Part shown: one piece after another, positions 1 through 7,493 of the stretch
Layout of the letters: every line of letters begins with the position of its first letter
Numbering within the stretch: the first letter of the stretch is position 1
NCBI GenBank assembly: GCA_034716535.1
Contig: JAYEJW010000220.1
Location: 1-13,070 of the forward strand
DNA: 13,070 nucleotides
From: JAYEJW01 sp034716535
Lineage (GTDB): Bacteria > Pseudomonadota > Gammaproteobacteria > Chromatiales > Chromatiaceae
Direction of reading: 5' to 3'
The notes under the pieces: model-generated
The model's input: only the letters and a program-made list of their open reading frames with translations
The model's database searches: none
Told to the model about the DNA's origin: nothing
Translations under genes and position numbers: made by a program

Positions 1-1185
1 CACCAATCCGTTGGCCCATGCGACGGAGCTGAGAACCCCGGAGGATCGCGAGGGGTAGACGGTGACCACCAGCTCGCCGTCTGCGGTCGGCTCGAGGCGG
101 GCGCGTTGAAAGTCGCGGCGCTTGTTCGCTCTGAGAACGTCGAAGCCCGCTCTTGCGGTCAGGGTCCGCGGCTCGACCGCGCCCGTGATGCCCTGCGCGC
201 GCAGGATGAAGGGCCGGGCAAACAGGCAGAAGGTGACGAACAGGGAGACCGGGTTGCCGGGGCTGCCGATGAAGGGGGTCTTCGCCGCTCCGATGTGGCC
301 GAAGGCCAGGGGCTTGCCGGGGCGGATGGCGATCTTCCACAGATCTAAGCTGCCCAGGCGCTCCACGGCAGGCTTGACGTGGTCCTCCTCGCCGACGGAG
401 ACGCCGCCGCTGGCCATGACGAGGTCCGATTGCTCAGCCGCGCGAGAGAGTGCATCCGTGGTGGCGTCGAGGCTGTCTTCGACGACGCCGAGGTCGACGA
501 TCTCGCAGCCCAGCGCCTGGAGCAGTCCGCAGAGCGTGAAGCGGTTGGAGTTGTAAATCTTTCCGGGACCGAGCGGCTCTCCGGGCATGACCAGCTCATC
601 GCCGCTGGAGAAGACCGCTACCCGCAGTCGGCGGTGGACCCTGAGCTCGGCGGTGCCGACGGAGGCCGCCAGCCCGAGGTGCTGGGGCGCGAGCCTGGTA
701 CCGGCGGCGATGATCTCCGACCCTGCCGCGATATCCTCCCCGGCACGGCGGATATTGGCGCCGGGCTCGACATCTTCGGGAATAAGCACGTAGTCGCCGT
801 CCCGCTCACAGACCTCCTGAATGACGACCGTGTCGGTCCCCTCCGGCACCGGGGCACCGGTAAAGATGCGTGCAGCCGTACCGGGCTCCAGCGCTCGCCC
901 GCTGATCCCCGCCGGGATCCGCTGGGCGATGCGAAGCCGCCCTTGTTGTGCTCCGATGTCGGCGGCTCGAACCGCGTAACCGTCCATGGCGCTGTTGTCC
1001 CAACCGGGGACATCGATAGTGCTGCAAACAGGCTCCGCAAGAACCCGCCCCAGGCCGTCCATCGTGGGAACCCGCTCCGTGTCGGCGATCGGCCGGGCAT
1101 GGGCGAGGAGCAGATCGAGCGCCTCCTCCATGGTCAGGAGGGGCTGGGCCTTGGGTGTCTCGCAGCAGTCGTTCGTGGTTGTCAT
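1..1185 (-). CDS. moeA: Molybdopterin molybdenumtransferase MoeA (3' end off window)
   Basis: Inserts molybdate into adenylated molybdopterin, the last common step of molybdenum cofactor synthesis, in the cytoplasm. 395 codons are visible and the frame is still open at base 1; E. coli MoeA has 411 residues, so only the last few residues and the stop are missing. Visible family signatures are DNSAMDGYAVR near residues 63-73 (with the conserved Asp68), IFTGAPVPEGTD, a VFSSGDEL segment, KIYNSN, the SGGVSVGEEDHVK loop and the C-terminal SGVLSSVAWANGL. The N-terminus carries a Cys pair (NDCCET) of unknown role. The ATG at 1183-1185 lies 16 bp after the moaB stop, so the two genes are probably co-transcribed. 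No strong Shine-Dalgarno is seen. Identification is firm. Confidence 0.96.
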   Translation of the reverse strand, partial: MTTTNDCCETPKAQPLLTMEEALDLLLAHARPIADTERVPTMDGLGRVLAEPVCSTIDVPGWDNSAMDGYAVRAADIGAQQGRLRIAQRIPAGISGRALEPGTAARIFTGAPVPEGTDTVVIQEVCERDGDYVLIPEDVEPGANIRRAGEDIAAGSEIIAAGTRLAPQHLGLAASVGTAELRVHRRLRVAVFSSGDELVMPGEPLGPGKIYNSNRFTLCGLLQALGCEIVDLGVVEDSLDATTDALSRAAEQSDLVMASGGVSVGEEDHVKPAVERLGSLDLWKIAIRPGKPLAFGHIGAAKTPFIGSPGNPVSLFVTFCLFARPFILRAQGITGAVEPRTLTARAGFDVLRANKRRDFQRARLEPTADGELVVTVYPSRSSGVLSSVAWANGLV

Positions 1186-1201
1186 GGCGGGATGTCACGC
1201 C

Positions 1202-1732
1202 TTACTTCTCAAGCAATCGAGGGATGAGCTGGGCGAAGTTGCAGGGGCGGGTCCGGTGGTCGAGCTGGGGCTCCAGGATCTTGTCCCAACCGGTCCGGCA
1301 GGCGCCGCTGGAACCGGGCAGGCAGAAGATGAAGGTCCCGTTGGCGAGTCCCGCCACCGCACGGGACTGGACCGTCGAGGCGCCGATCTCTTCGAGTGAG
1401 ACGGTGCGGAAGAGCTCGCCGAAGCCCTCGATCTGCTTGTCGAGAAGCGGTGCAACGGCCTCCGGGGTACTGTCGCGGCCGGTGATCCCTGTGCCCCCCG
1501 TGCTGATCACCACCTGAACCCCGGGGTCCGCGATCCAGCGCGAGAACAGGGCGCGCATCTGGTAGACGTCGTCGGGCACGATCTCTTTGGCCACAACCCG
1601 GTGGCCTGCCGCTTCGGCCTTGTCTTTGAGGAGGGCGCCGGACTTGTCGTCCATTTCGGTCCGACTGTCAGAGACGGTGAGGACGGCGAGATTCAGGGGG
1701 ATGAAGCCGGTGTCTTGAAAGTGGTCACTCAT
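1202..1732 (-). CDS. moaB: Molybdenum cofactor biosynthesis protein MoaB
   Basis: 176-residue MoaB/MogA-fold protein (E. coli MoaB is 170). MoaB relatives bind molybdopterin, and some adenylate it ahead of molybdate insertion by MoeA; which step this one performs cannot be told from sequence. Seen: the N-terminal strand LAVLTVSDSRTEMDDKSG, the VVISTGGTGITGRDSTPEA loop (STGGTG at 77-82) typical of molybdopterin binding, and the C-terminal LPGSSGACRTGWDKIL. It is 16 bp from dgkA upstream and 16 bp from moeA downstream, so it sits in the same transcription unit. Being next to moeA supports a molybdenum cofactor role. A purine-rich stretch (GAAGAGAAAG) precedes the ATG but is rather far from it. 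Confidence 0.95.
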   Translation of the reverse strand: MSDHFQDTGFIPLNLAVLTVSDSRTEMDDKSGALLKDKAEAAGHRVVAKEIVPDDVYQMRALFSRWIADPGVQVVISTGGTGITGRDSTPEAVAPLLDKQIEGFGELFRTVSLEEIGASTVQSRAVAGLANGTFIFCLPGSSGACRTGWDKILEPQLDHRTRPCNFAQLIPRLLEK

Positions 1733-1748
1733 GGGATGTGCTTTCTCT

Positions 1749-2120
1749 TCAGAGCCATTTGGGTAGCAGTATCAGGCCCCAGATGACTATGGCAAAGACG
1801 ATACTCAGAAACACCGCCGCGGAGGCGATGTCCTTGGCCCGGCCGGAGAGCTCGTGGCGCTCGAAGCCGACGCGGTCTACGTTGGCCTCGATAGCGGAGT
1901 TTAACAACTCCACGGTGAGCACGATCAGCAGGCTGCCCAGCAGCAACGCCCGCTCCACCGGTGTCTCTCCCAGCCAGATACCCAGGGGGATCAGCGGGAT
2001 GAGCAGCAAGAGCTCCTGTCGGAACGCCTCCTCGAGCTCGTAGCATGCCTTGAATCCCTGCATGGAGAAGCCGAAGGCTTTGATGATGCGGCGCCATCCC
2101 CTGGCGTTCTGGTTAGCCAT
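1749..2120 (-). CDS. dgkA: Diacylglycerol kinase (prokaryotic integral-membrane type)
   Basis: Phosphorylates diacylglycerol to phosphatidate at the inner membrane, recycling the lipid left by membrane-derived oligosaccharide synthesis. 123 residues, against 122 in E. coli. There is an N-terminal amphipathic stretch followed by three hydrophobic segments at about 37-52, 58-74 and 98-120. The catalytic signature ELLNSAIEANVDRV is present, giving Glu71, Asn74 and Glu78 (E. coli Glu69, Asn72, Glu76), and the second conserved acidic site is Glu28. The start codon overlaps the end of gcvPB: ATGGCTAA contains both the dgkA ATG and the gcvPB TAA. This 8-bp overlap suggests translational coupling and makes dgkA part of the glycine-controlled operon. 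Its metabolic link to glycine cleavage is not obvious. Confidence 0.96.
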   Translation of the reverse strand: MANQNARGWRRIIKAFGFSMQGFKACYELEEAFRQELLLLIPLIPLGIWLGETPVERALLLGSLLIVLTVELLNSAIEANVDRVGFERHELSGRAKDIASAAVFLSIVFAIVIWGLILLPKWL

Positions 2121-3573
2121 CGTTCACTTCGGGACTCCAGGCCAGGTCCAGGTTACGGGCGGCACGTACGTCGTCCAGGCGTCGTACAGGCATGGTATGG
2201 GGCGCCGTCCTGACCCGCTCGGGCTCTTCGCGGGCCTCCTGCCTGATCTGCTTCAGGGCCTCCACGAAACCGTCCAGCTCTTCTTTGGTCTCGCTCTCCG
2301 TGGGCTCGATGAGCAGGCATTCGGGCACCAGGAGCGGGAAGTAGGTGGTCGGCGCGTGGAAGCCGTAGTCGAGCAGGCGCTTGGCGAAGTCCATGGTAGT
2401 CACCCCGAGCTCCCTTGCCTCCCCGCGCAGGGTGAGGATGAACTCGTGGCTGGCCCGGCGCTCGCGGTAGGCGGGCTCGAAGCCGACCTCGGTCAGGCGC
2501 GCGAGCAGATAGTTGGCGTTGAGGGTGGCATACTCCGCGACGCGTTTCATGCCCGCTCGGCCCAGCATGCGGGCGTAGATATAGGCGCGCAGCAGGATCC
2601 CGACGTTGCCGGCGAAGGCGGTGAGGCGCCCAATGCTTTGGGGGCAATCCCGCTCGGACATCCAGTGGTAGTCGGTGCCGTCGGTCCGGACCATCGGTAC
2701 CGGCAGGTAGGGCTCGAGACGCTCCGATACGCCCACGGGACCGGCGCCCGGACCGCCGCCGCCGTGCGGCGTGGAGAAGGTCTTGTGCAGGTTCATGTGG
2801 ATGACGTCGAACCCCATGTCGCCGGGCCGTGCCTTGCCGAGAATGGCGTTCAGATTCGCGCCGTCGTAGTAAAGCAGCCCGCCCGCCTCGTGGACCGCGG
2901 CGGCGATCTCCCGGATGTTGCGGTCGAACACCCCGACGGTGCTCGGATTGGTCAGCATGATGCCCGCCGTTTCGGGGCCGACCGCGTGCCTTAGCGCGGC
3001 GATGTCCACGTCGCCGTTGCTGCCCGTGGGGATCTCCCGCACCTGGTAACCCGCCATCACGGCGGAGGCCGGGTTGGTGCCATGGGCGGCGTCGGGCACC
3101 AGGATCTCCTTGCGCGCCTCATCGCCCCGGGCCTGGTGGTAGGCGCGGATCATGGCCACCCCCGCAAACTCACCCTGGGCGCCGGCGGCTGGTGCCAGGG
3201 ACACCGCATGCATCCCGGTCACCTCCTTGAGCATCTCCTGCAGCTCGTAGAGGCAGGCCAGGATGCCCTGGCTGTGGCTTTCCGGCGCCAGGGGATGTCG
3301 CGCCAGCATGCCGGGCAGGGAGGCGAGGCTGTTGCAGGCCCTGGGGTTGTACTTCATCGTGCAGGAGCCCAAGGGATAGAAATGGGTGTCGATCGAGAAA
3401 TTCTGCTGCGATAGCCGGGTGTAATGGCGCACGGCCTGAAGCTCGGACACCTCGGGCAGGGCGGGGCGTCTCTTGCGGCGCAGGTGCCGCGGCAGGTCCG
3501 ATGTCTCGGCCTGTTGGAGCGGGGCTTGCGCCGTGGCGCGACGTCCGGGGCGGGAGTGGTCGTGGATCAGCAT
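2113..3573 (-). CDS. gcvPB: Glycine dehydrogenase (decarboxylating) subunit 2, P-protein beta
   Basis: PLP-bearing subunit of the two-subunit P-protein. With GcvPA it decarboxylates glycine and passes the aminomethyl group to the lipoyl arm of GcvH. 486 residues, normal for the split form. The N-terminal SRPGRRA is followed by FYPLGSCTMKYNP (66-78), PAAGAQGEFAG, LVPDAAHGTNPASA (158-171), and the PLP-lysine motif HMNLHKTFSTPHGGGGPG, with Lys264 as the likely Schiff-base residue. The C-terminal part carries YFPLLVPECLLIEPTESE. The gene follows tpx after a 68-bp spacer containing a strong hairpin, and its last 8 bp overlap dgkA. The start at 3573 fits the family N-terminus although the Shine-Dalgarno is weak. 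Identification is firm. Confidence 0.98.
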   Translation of the reverse strand: MLIHDHSRPGRRATAQAPLQQAETSDLPRHLRRKRRPALPEVSELQAVRHYTRLSQQNFSIDTHFYPLGSCTMKYNPRACNSLASLPGMLARHPLAPESHSQGILACLYELQEMLKEVTGMHAVSLAPAAGAQGEFAGVAMIRAYHQARGDEARKEILVPDAAHGTNPASAVMAGYQVREIPTGSNGDVDIAALRHAVGPETAGIMLTNPSTVGVFDRNIREIAAAVHEAGGLLYYDGANLNAILGKARPGDMGFDVIHMNLHKTFSTPHGGGGPGAGPVGVSERLEPYLPVPMVRTDGTDYHWMSERDCPQSIGRLTAFAGNVGILLRAYIYARMLGRAGMKRVAEYATLNANYLLARLTEVGFEPAYRERRASHEFILTLRGEARELGVTTMDFAKRLLDYGFHAPTTYFPLLVPECLLIEPTESETKEELDGFVEALKQIRQEAREEPERVRTAPHTMPVRRLDDVRAARNLDLAWSPEVNDG

Positions 3574-3602
3574 GGGAAAGACTAGAGCTCGGTAGACCGG
3601 AA

Positions 3603-3626
3603 GGGTTCGGGGACAACCCCGAACCC
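3603..3626 (-). repeat. Perfect 10-bp stem-loop between tpx and gcvPB
   Basis: Arms GGGTTCGGGG and CCCCGAACCC enclose a 4-nt loop. In the minus-strand transcript one further G-U pair can extend the stem to 11 bp. A smaller stem, CCCC-GTGAC-GGGG, lies just before it after the tpx stop. No U-run follows, so it does not look like an intrinsic terminator. A transcript-stabilising or processing hairpin, or an interspersed palindrome, is more likely. Confidence 0.75.
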
Positions 3627-3641
3627 CGTCACGGGGGAGAT

Positions 3642-4142
3642 TCAGCCCAGTGCGGCGAGGGCCGAGTCGTAATCGGGCTCCTGGGTGATCTCGGGTACCA
3701 GTTGCGTGTAGAGCACGGTATCGTCCGCGTCCAGGACAACCACGGCGCGGGCCGTGATACCGGCCAGGGGACCGTCCTGGATCAGCACGCCATAGTCCTT
3801 GCCGAAGTTGCGAGAGCGCATCATGGACAGGGGCAGCACGTTCTCGATTCCTTCCGCACCGCAGAAACGGCCGGAGGCGAAGGGTAGGTCGGCGGAGATC
3901 ACCAGGGCGACGGCGTCGCTCTTGCCCGCCATGGCCTCGTTGAACTTTCTGGTGGAGGTCGCGCAGACATCGGTATCCAGGCTGGGCACGATGTTGAGCA
4001 GCTTCTTCTTGCCGCCATAGGTCGCGAGGGTTACGTCGTTGAGGTCTTTGTCCACCAGCTTAAAGTCGGGTGCCTTGGTGCCCACCGCCGGAAGATCGGC
4101 GGCGAGGTTGACGGGGTTTCCTTGAAGGGCGGTCTGGGCCAT
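3642..4142 (-). CDS. tpx: Thiol peroxidase Tpx (atypical 2-Cys peroxiredoxin)
   Basis: Reduces hydrogen peroxide and organic peroxides with electrons from thioredoxin. 166 residues, close to the 168 of E. coli Tpx. The peroxidatic Cys60 sits in PSLDTDVCATSTRKFN and the resolving Cys94 in PFASGRFCGAEGIENV; spacing and context match the Tpx subfamily rather than AhpC or BCP. The ATG at 4140-4142 is chosen because GGAG lies 8 nt upstream and the family N-terminus begins there; the frame stays open further upstream only through unrelated gcvPA sequence. It lies between gcvPA and gcvPB in the same orientation, 91 bp after gcvPA and 68 bp before gcvPB. That position is odd for a peroxidase, and a stem-loop stands on each side. 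Confidence 0.97.
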   Translation of the reverse strand: MAQTALQGNPVNLAADLPAVGTKAPDFKLVDKDLNDVTLATYGGKKKLLNIVPSLDTDVCATSTRKFNEAMAGKSDAVALVISADLPFASGRFCGAEGIENVLPLSMMRSRNFGKDYGVLIQDGPLAGITARAVVVLDADDTVLYTQLVPEITQEPDYDSALAALG

Positions 4143-4216
4143 GGGTGTTCTCCAGTTGCGGGTTTTCGAGTCGTCTGTTTGGGTACCGTCGAACGCCGGG
4201 GCTCTCCGGTGTGCCC

Positions 4217-4233
4217 GGTGCGCAGGGCGCACC
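4217..4233 (-). repeat. Stem-loop flush with the gcvPA stop codon (REP-like)
   Basis: Perfect 7-bp arms GGTGCGC and GCGCACC enclose a 3-nt loop, directly after the gcvPA TAG. In transcript sense it reads TAGGGTGCGCCCTGCGCACC. From memory, GTAGGGTGCGC...GCGCACC palindromes are frequent interspersed elements in beta- and gammaproteobacterial genomes; that resemblance is not checked here. There is no following U-run, so it is not a classical terminator. Confidence 0.65.
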
Positions 4234-5631
4234 CTACATCTTCGGCTCCACGGGGCAGCGGGCCTGCGTTCGGGTGGCGATGATTCGCGCAAGCTTCTGC
4301 GCGTAGCTCGCCATGTCCTCGTCGGTGCGCATCTCGGTGGCGCAGACCAGCACCGCTGGATCCAGCTCGGGATACTCCAGTCCGAGATCGAAACCGCCGA
4401 GCAGGTTGTGCGCGGCCAGGGAGCGCAGAACGTCGGCGGCCGGTGCCGGCAGGCGCAGGGCCTGTTCGTGAAACACGGGTCGGTCGAACAGGGGCTCAAC
4501 GCCGGGTACTTCGCACAACATTCCGCTGAGCTTGCGGGTGTTCGCGTGGCAGGCGGCAGCGACGCGCTCCAGTCCCTCGGCCCCGAGCAGGGCCATGTGG
4601 ATGGTCGCGGCGGTCACGAGCAGTCCCTGGTTGGTGCAGATGTTCGAGGTGGCCTTGGAGCGACGGATGTGTTGCTCGCGCGCTTGGAGTGTCAGGGTGA
4701 AACCGGGGTTGCCGTCGAGATCCAGCGTGCGGCCGGCGATGCGTCCGGGCAGCTGGCGCACGAGTGCCTGCCTGCAGCAGAGAAATCCCGCATAGGGCCC
4801 CCCGGAGGAGAGCGGCATCCCCAGGGGCTGGGCCTCGCCGCAGGCGATGTCCGCGCCCGCCGCGCCCCACTCACCGGGCGGGGAGAGCAAGGCCAGTGCG
4901 ATGGGATTCACCGCACCAATGACTAGGGCGTTGCGGGCGTGGGCCCAGTCCGTCAGAGCGTCCACCTCCTCCAGTACGCCGAAGAAGTTGGGCTGGGAGA
5001 TCACAAGGGCAGCGAACTCTCCATCCGCGAAAGGCTCGAGCTGCTCCGGAGCGGTGTGGCCCCCCCTTCTGTCGAAAGGGATCTCAACCAGCTCGATGCC
5101 CTGATTGCGAACGATACTGTGCACCGTCTTGCGGTATGTGGGGTGCAGCGCGCGGGGAACCAGGACCCTGCGGGACTTGCACTTGCGGTTGGCGCGCACC
5201 GCCATCAGGACCGCCTCCGCCAGGGCCGAGGCCCCGTCATAGAGGGAGGCGTTGGAGACGTCCATGGCGGTCAGTGCCGTCATCATGGATTGAAACTCGT
5301 AGACGACCTGCAGCGTGCCCTGGCTCGCCTCCGCTTGGTAGGGCGTGTAGGCACTGTAGAACTCGCCGCGGGTGGCGATCTGCCAGACCGCAGCGGGGAT
5401 GTGGTGCTCGTAGGCACCGGCCCCGATGAAGCACAGGGGTTGGCCATCTTCCCGGCTGCGGCTCTGGATGAGGCGGGCGATATCCATCTCGGACAGGGCC
5501 GGGGGTATGGCCTCCAGCTTCCCCGCTCGCAACGCAGGGGGTATCTCTTCGAACAGGTCGTCGATTGTCTCGACGCCGATGGCCGCGAGCATCGCGGCCA
5601 CGTCGTCTTCGGTGTGGGGGATGAAGGGCAT
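4234..5631 (-). CDS. gcvPA: Glycine dehydrogenase (decarboxylating) subunit 1, P-protein alpha
   Basis: Non-PLP-lysine half of the split P-protein of the glycine cleavage system; it forms a heterotetramer with GcvPB. 465 residues, normal for the family (about 440-470). Conserved blocks in order: the N-terminal MPFIPHTEDDVAAML; FIGAGAYEHHIPAAV (68-82); FYSAYTPYQAEASQGTLQ (91-108); NASLYDGASALAEA (127-140); then QPNFFG, PLSSGGPYAGF and TSNICTNQGL. The gene begins 123 bp after gcvH and ends with TAG directly abutting a short stem-loop. The last residues, PVEPKM, follow the end of the recognisable family homology, so the repeat may have supplied the present stop. The Shine-Dalgarno is weak; the start is chosen from the family N-terminus. 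Confidence 0.97.
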   Translation of the reverse strand: MPFIPHTEDDVAAMLAAIGVETIDDLFEEIPPALRAGKLEAIPPALSEMDIARLIQSRSREDGQPLCFIGAGAYEHHIPAAVWQIATRGEFYSAYTPYQAEASQGTLQVVYEFQSMMTALTAMDVSNASLYDGASALAEAVLMAVRANRKCKSRRVLVPRALHPTYRKTVHSIVRNQGIELVEIPFDRRGGHTAPEQLEPFADGEFAALVISQPNFFGVLEEVDALTDWAHARNALVIGAVNPIALALLSPPGEWGAAGADIACGEAQPLGMPLSSGGPYAGFLCCRQALVRQLPGRIAGRTLDLDGNPGFTLTLQAREQHIRRSKATSNICTNQGLLVTAATIHMALLGAEGLERVAAACHANTRKLSGMLCEVPGVEPLFDRPVFHEQALRLPAPAADVLRSLAAHNLLGGFDLGLEYPELDPAVLVCATEMRTDEDMASYAQKLARIIATRTQARCPVEPKM

Positions 5632-5754
5632 GGGTCTCGGTCTGTGTTACAAAGGTAGGACGCACCTTCCGACGCGGGAACGATAGCGGCGAGGGTCACC
5701 CGTCATAACGCGAGCCTTTGCCTGTGTCTTCAGTGTCGCGAGCGGCATGCCCGA

Positions 5755-6150
5755 TCAGGCCTCCTCGTCGGCAACCAGCTCGTTGTAAGCGACGGCATCC
5801 ATCAGGCCGTCGAGCTCTGCGGCGTCCGCGATGCGGAGCTTGAAGATCCAGCCGTCTCCATAGGCGTCCTCGTTGATGACTTCCGGTGTGTCACCCAGGG
5901 TCTCGTTGGATTCTGCCACCTCGCCGCTGAGCGGGCTGTAAACGTCGGATGCGGCCTTCACCGACTCGACCACCGCGCAGGCGTCACCCGTGGCGAGCTC
6001 TTTCCCGGACTCGGGCACTTCAACGAACACCAGATCGCCCAGCGCCTCCTGGGCGTGGTCCGTGATGCCGACGGTGACGGTGCCGTCGCCGTTGTCGCGA
6101 ACCCACTCGTGGTCTTTGGTGTACTTCAACTCTTCGGGTATCTTGCTCAT
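5755..6150 (-). CDS. gcvH: Glycine cleavage system H protein (lipoyl carrier)
   Basis: Carries the lipoyl arm that shuttles the aminomethyl intermediate from the P-protein to GcvT and is then reoxidised by dihydrolipoamide dehydrogenase. 131 residues, against 129 in E. coli. The lipoylation site is Lys65 in VVESVKAASDVYSPLSGEV. Other family marks are the N-terminal YTKDHEWV, the GITDHAQEALGDLVFVEVPE stretch, and an acidic C-terminus. The ATG at 6148-6150 matches the family start. A purine-rich GAGCGGA lies upstream of it. It is separated from gcvT by 147 bp with no gene and from gcvPA by 123 bp. No lpd gene is present in the window, so the L-protein must be encoded elsewhere. Confidence 0.98.
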   Translation of the reverse strand: MSKIPEELKYTKDHEWVRDNGDGTVTVGITDHAQEALGDLVFVEVPESGKELATGDACAVVESVKAASDVYSPLSGEVAESNETLGDTPEVINEDAYGDGWIFKLRIADAAELDGLMDAVAYNELVADEEA

Positions 6151-6297
6151 GGTCCAAATCCGCTCTCTGTCTATTGGTCAGGAATCGCGCCGATCCGTTA
6201 GGAAACTCATTTCAGGTCTCCCGGGGGCACCGGGCTGCACACAGCTTCCTGCCGTAGAAATCCGCCGCCGGGATTGGCGGTCCCACGGAAGAACTCG

Positions 6298-7395
6298 TCA
6301 ATTCGCCAAGTCGATGCAGGCCGCGCCGTTACGTACGAACGGCGGTTTCACGATCCGCGCAGACACAGCCTTGCCGCGGATCTCGACCTCGCACGCTTCA
6401 ACGGCTCTCTGCTCCACGCGGGCGAAGGCGATCGAGCGCTCCAGGGTGGGGGCGAAGCCGCCGGAGGTGATCTCGCCTACCACCTGGCCGTTGCTCAATA
6501 CCTTCTGATGGTTGCGCAACACGCCACGGCCTGTGAGCAGCAGGCCAACGAAGCGGTGCTGCCCACCACCTTTGCGCAGGACCTCCAGGGCCTTGCGCCC
6601 GATGAAGTCGCGGTCCGCGGGCTCCCAGGCAATTGTCCAGCCCAGACCGCTCTCCAGGGGGCTCGTTTGTTCGTCCATGTCCTGGCCGTAAAGGTTCATG
6701 CCCGCCTCGAGCCGCAGGGTGTCTCTGGCGCCGAGGCCGCAGGGCGCAACGCCCATGTCATTCAGGGCAGACCACAAAGCGGGTGCCTCGATCGCGGGGC
6801 AGATGATCTCGAAGCCGTCCTCGCCCGTGTAGCCCGTGCGTCCGACGAACCAGTCGCCTCGTTCGGCCGCGAAGAAGGGTTTCAGTTCGAGGGCCGGTTC
6901 CCGAAGATCGTCCGGGAGCCGGTCGGCTGCCTTCTCGCGCGCTCTCGGCCCCTGCACCGCAATCATGGCGAGGTCCGTGCGGGGCCGAATGTCGACACCG
7001 AAGCTGGCCGATTGATCGCGCATCCAGGCGAGATCCTTCTGGGCCGTTGCGGCGTTGACCACCATGCGATAGCGCTGGGGCTCACGAAAGTAGACGATGA
7101 GGTCATCGATGACGCCACCGCGTTCGTTGAGCATACAGCTGTAGAGGGCTTTGCCCGGTGTGTTCAGCCTCGCCACGTCATTGGCCAGCAGGCGGCGCAG
7201 GAAGGGCAGGGCGTCGGTCCCCTCCAAGTCCACGACCCGCATGTGCGAGACATCGAACATGCCGGCGTCGCGCCGCACGGCGTGGTGCTCCTCGAGCTGT
7301 GAGCCGTAGTGCAGGGGCATGTCCCATCCGCCGAAGGGGACGATCCGGGCGCCTAAACGCTCGTGCTCCTCAAACAGGGGGGTTTTGAGTCCCAT
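6298..7395 (-). CDS. gcvT: Aminomethyltransferase GcvT (glycine cleavage T protein)
   Basis: Transfers the methylene carbon from the aminomethyl-lipoyl H protein to tetrahydrofolate, releasing ammonia. 365 residues; E. coli GcvT has 364. Visible blocks: the N-terminal KTPLFEEHERLGARIVPFGG, MFDVSHM, the folate-site motif RGGVIDDLIVY (Asp97/Asp98), YTGEDGFEI in the middle, LEAGMNLYGQDMDE, and a C-terminal GEITSGGFAPTLERSIAFA. The ATG at 7393-7395 is preceded by CGGAGAA at good spacing; the frame is open further upstream only because it crosses the riboswitch, which is not coding. First gene of the operon, gated by the glycine riboswitch and terminator directly upstream. Confidence 0.98.
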   Translation of the reverse strand: MGLKTPLFEEHERLGARIVPFGGWDMPLHYGSQLEEHHAVRRDAGMFDVSHMRVVDLEGTDALPFLRRLLANDVARLNTPGKALYSCMLNERGGVIDDLIVYFREPQRYRMVVNAATAQKDLAWMRDQSASFGVDIRPRTDLAMIAVQGPRAREKAADRLPDDLREPALELKPFFAAERGDWFVGRTGYTGEDGFEIICPAIEAPALWSALNDMGVAPCGLGARDTLRLEAGMNLYGQDMDEQTSPLESGLGWTIAWEPADRDFIGRKALEVLRKGGGQHRFVGLLLTGRGVLRNHQKVLSNGQVVGEITSGGFAPTLERSIAFARVEQRAVEACEVEIRGKAVSARIVKPPFVRNGAACIDLAN

Positions 7396-7444
7396 CCGGT
7401 TCTCCGTTGGCCGTGCATTCTCTAGGGTGCGGTCCAGCGCCCGC

Positions 7445-7493
7445 AAACAAAAGGGGCGGCGCCGGCAACCCTGTATGGCGCCGACGCCGCCCC
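7445..7493 (-). terminator. Intrinsic terminator of the glycine riboswitch leader
   Basis: In the minus-strand transcript the arms (positions 7493-7480 and 7466-7453) form a 14-bp, almost all-GC stem with one G-U pair and a 13-nt loop, followed by TTTTGTTT. The stem can gain about three A-U/G-U pairs by using bases of the aptamer II P1 strand. It lies between aptamer II and the gcvT Shine-Dalgarno, where a riboswitch expression platform belongs. Confidence 0.9.

Noticed and set aside
379..1227. 282-codon plus-strand frame over moeA
   Set aside because: Antisense shadow; the minus strand encodes unmistakable MoeA.
2050..2994. 314-codon plus-strand frame over gcvPB
   Set aside because: Antisense shadow of a firmly identified gene.
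4143..4499. N-terminal extension of Tpx to a 285-residue protein
   Set aside because: It runs through the 3' end of gcvPA in another frame; the ATG at 4142 has GGAG upstream and matches Tpx.
6151..6297. gcvT-gcvH intergenic stretch checked for a gene, promoter or terminator
   Set aside because: Only a 5-bp CCCGG/CCGGG stem is visible; no ORF, no convincing promoter, no U-run.
6274..7302. 342-codon plus-strand frame over gcvT
   Set aside because: Antisense shadow; gcvT is certain.
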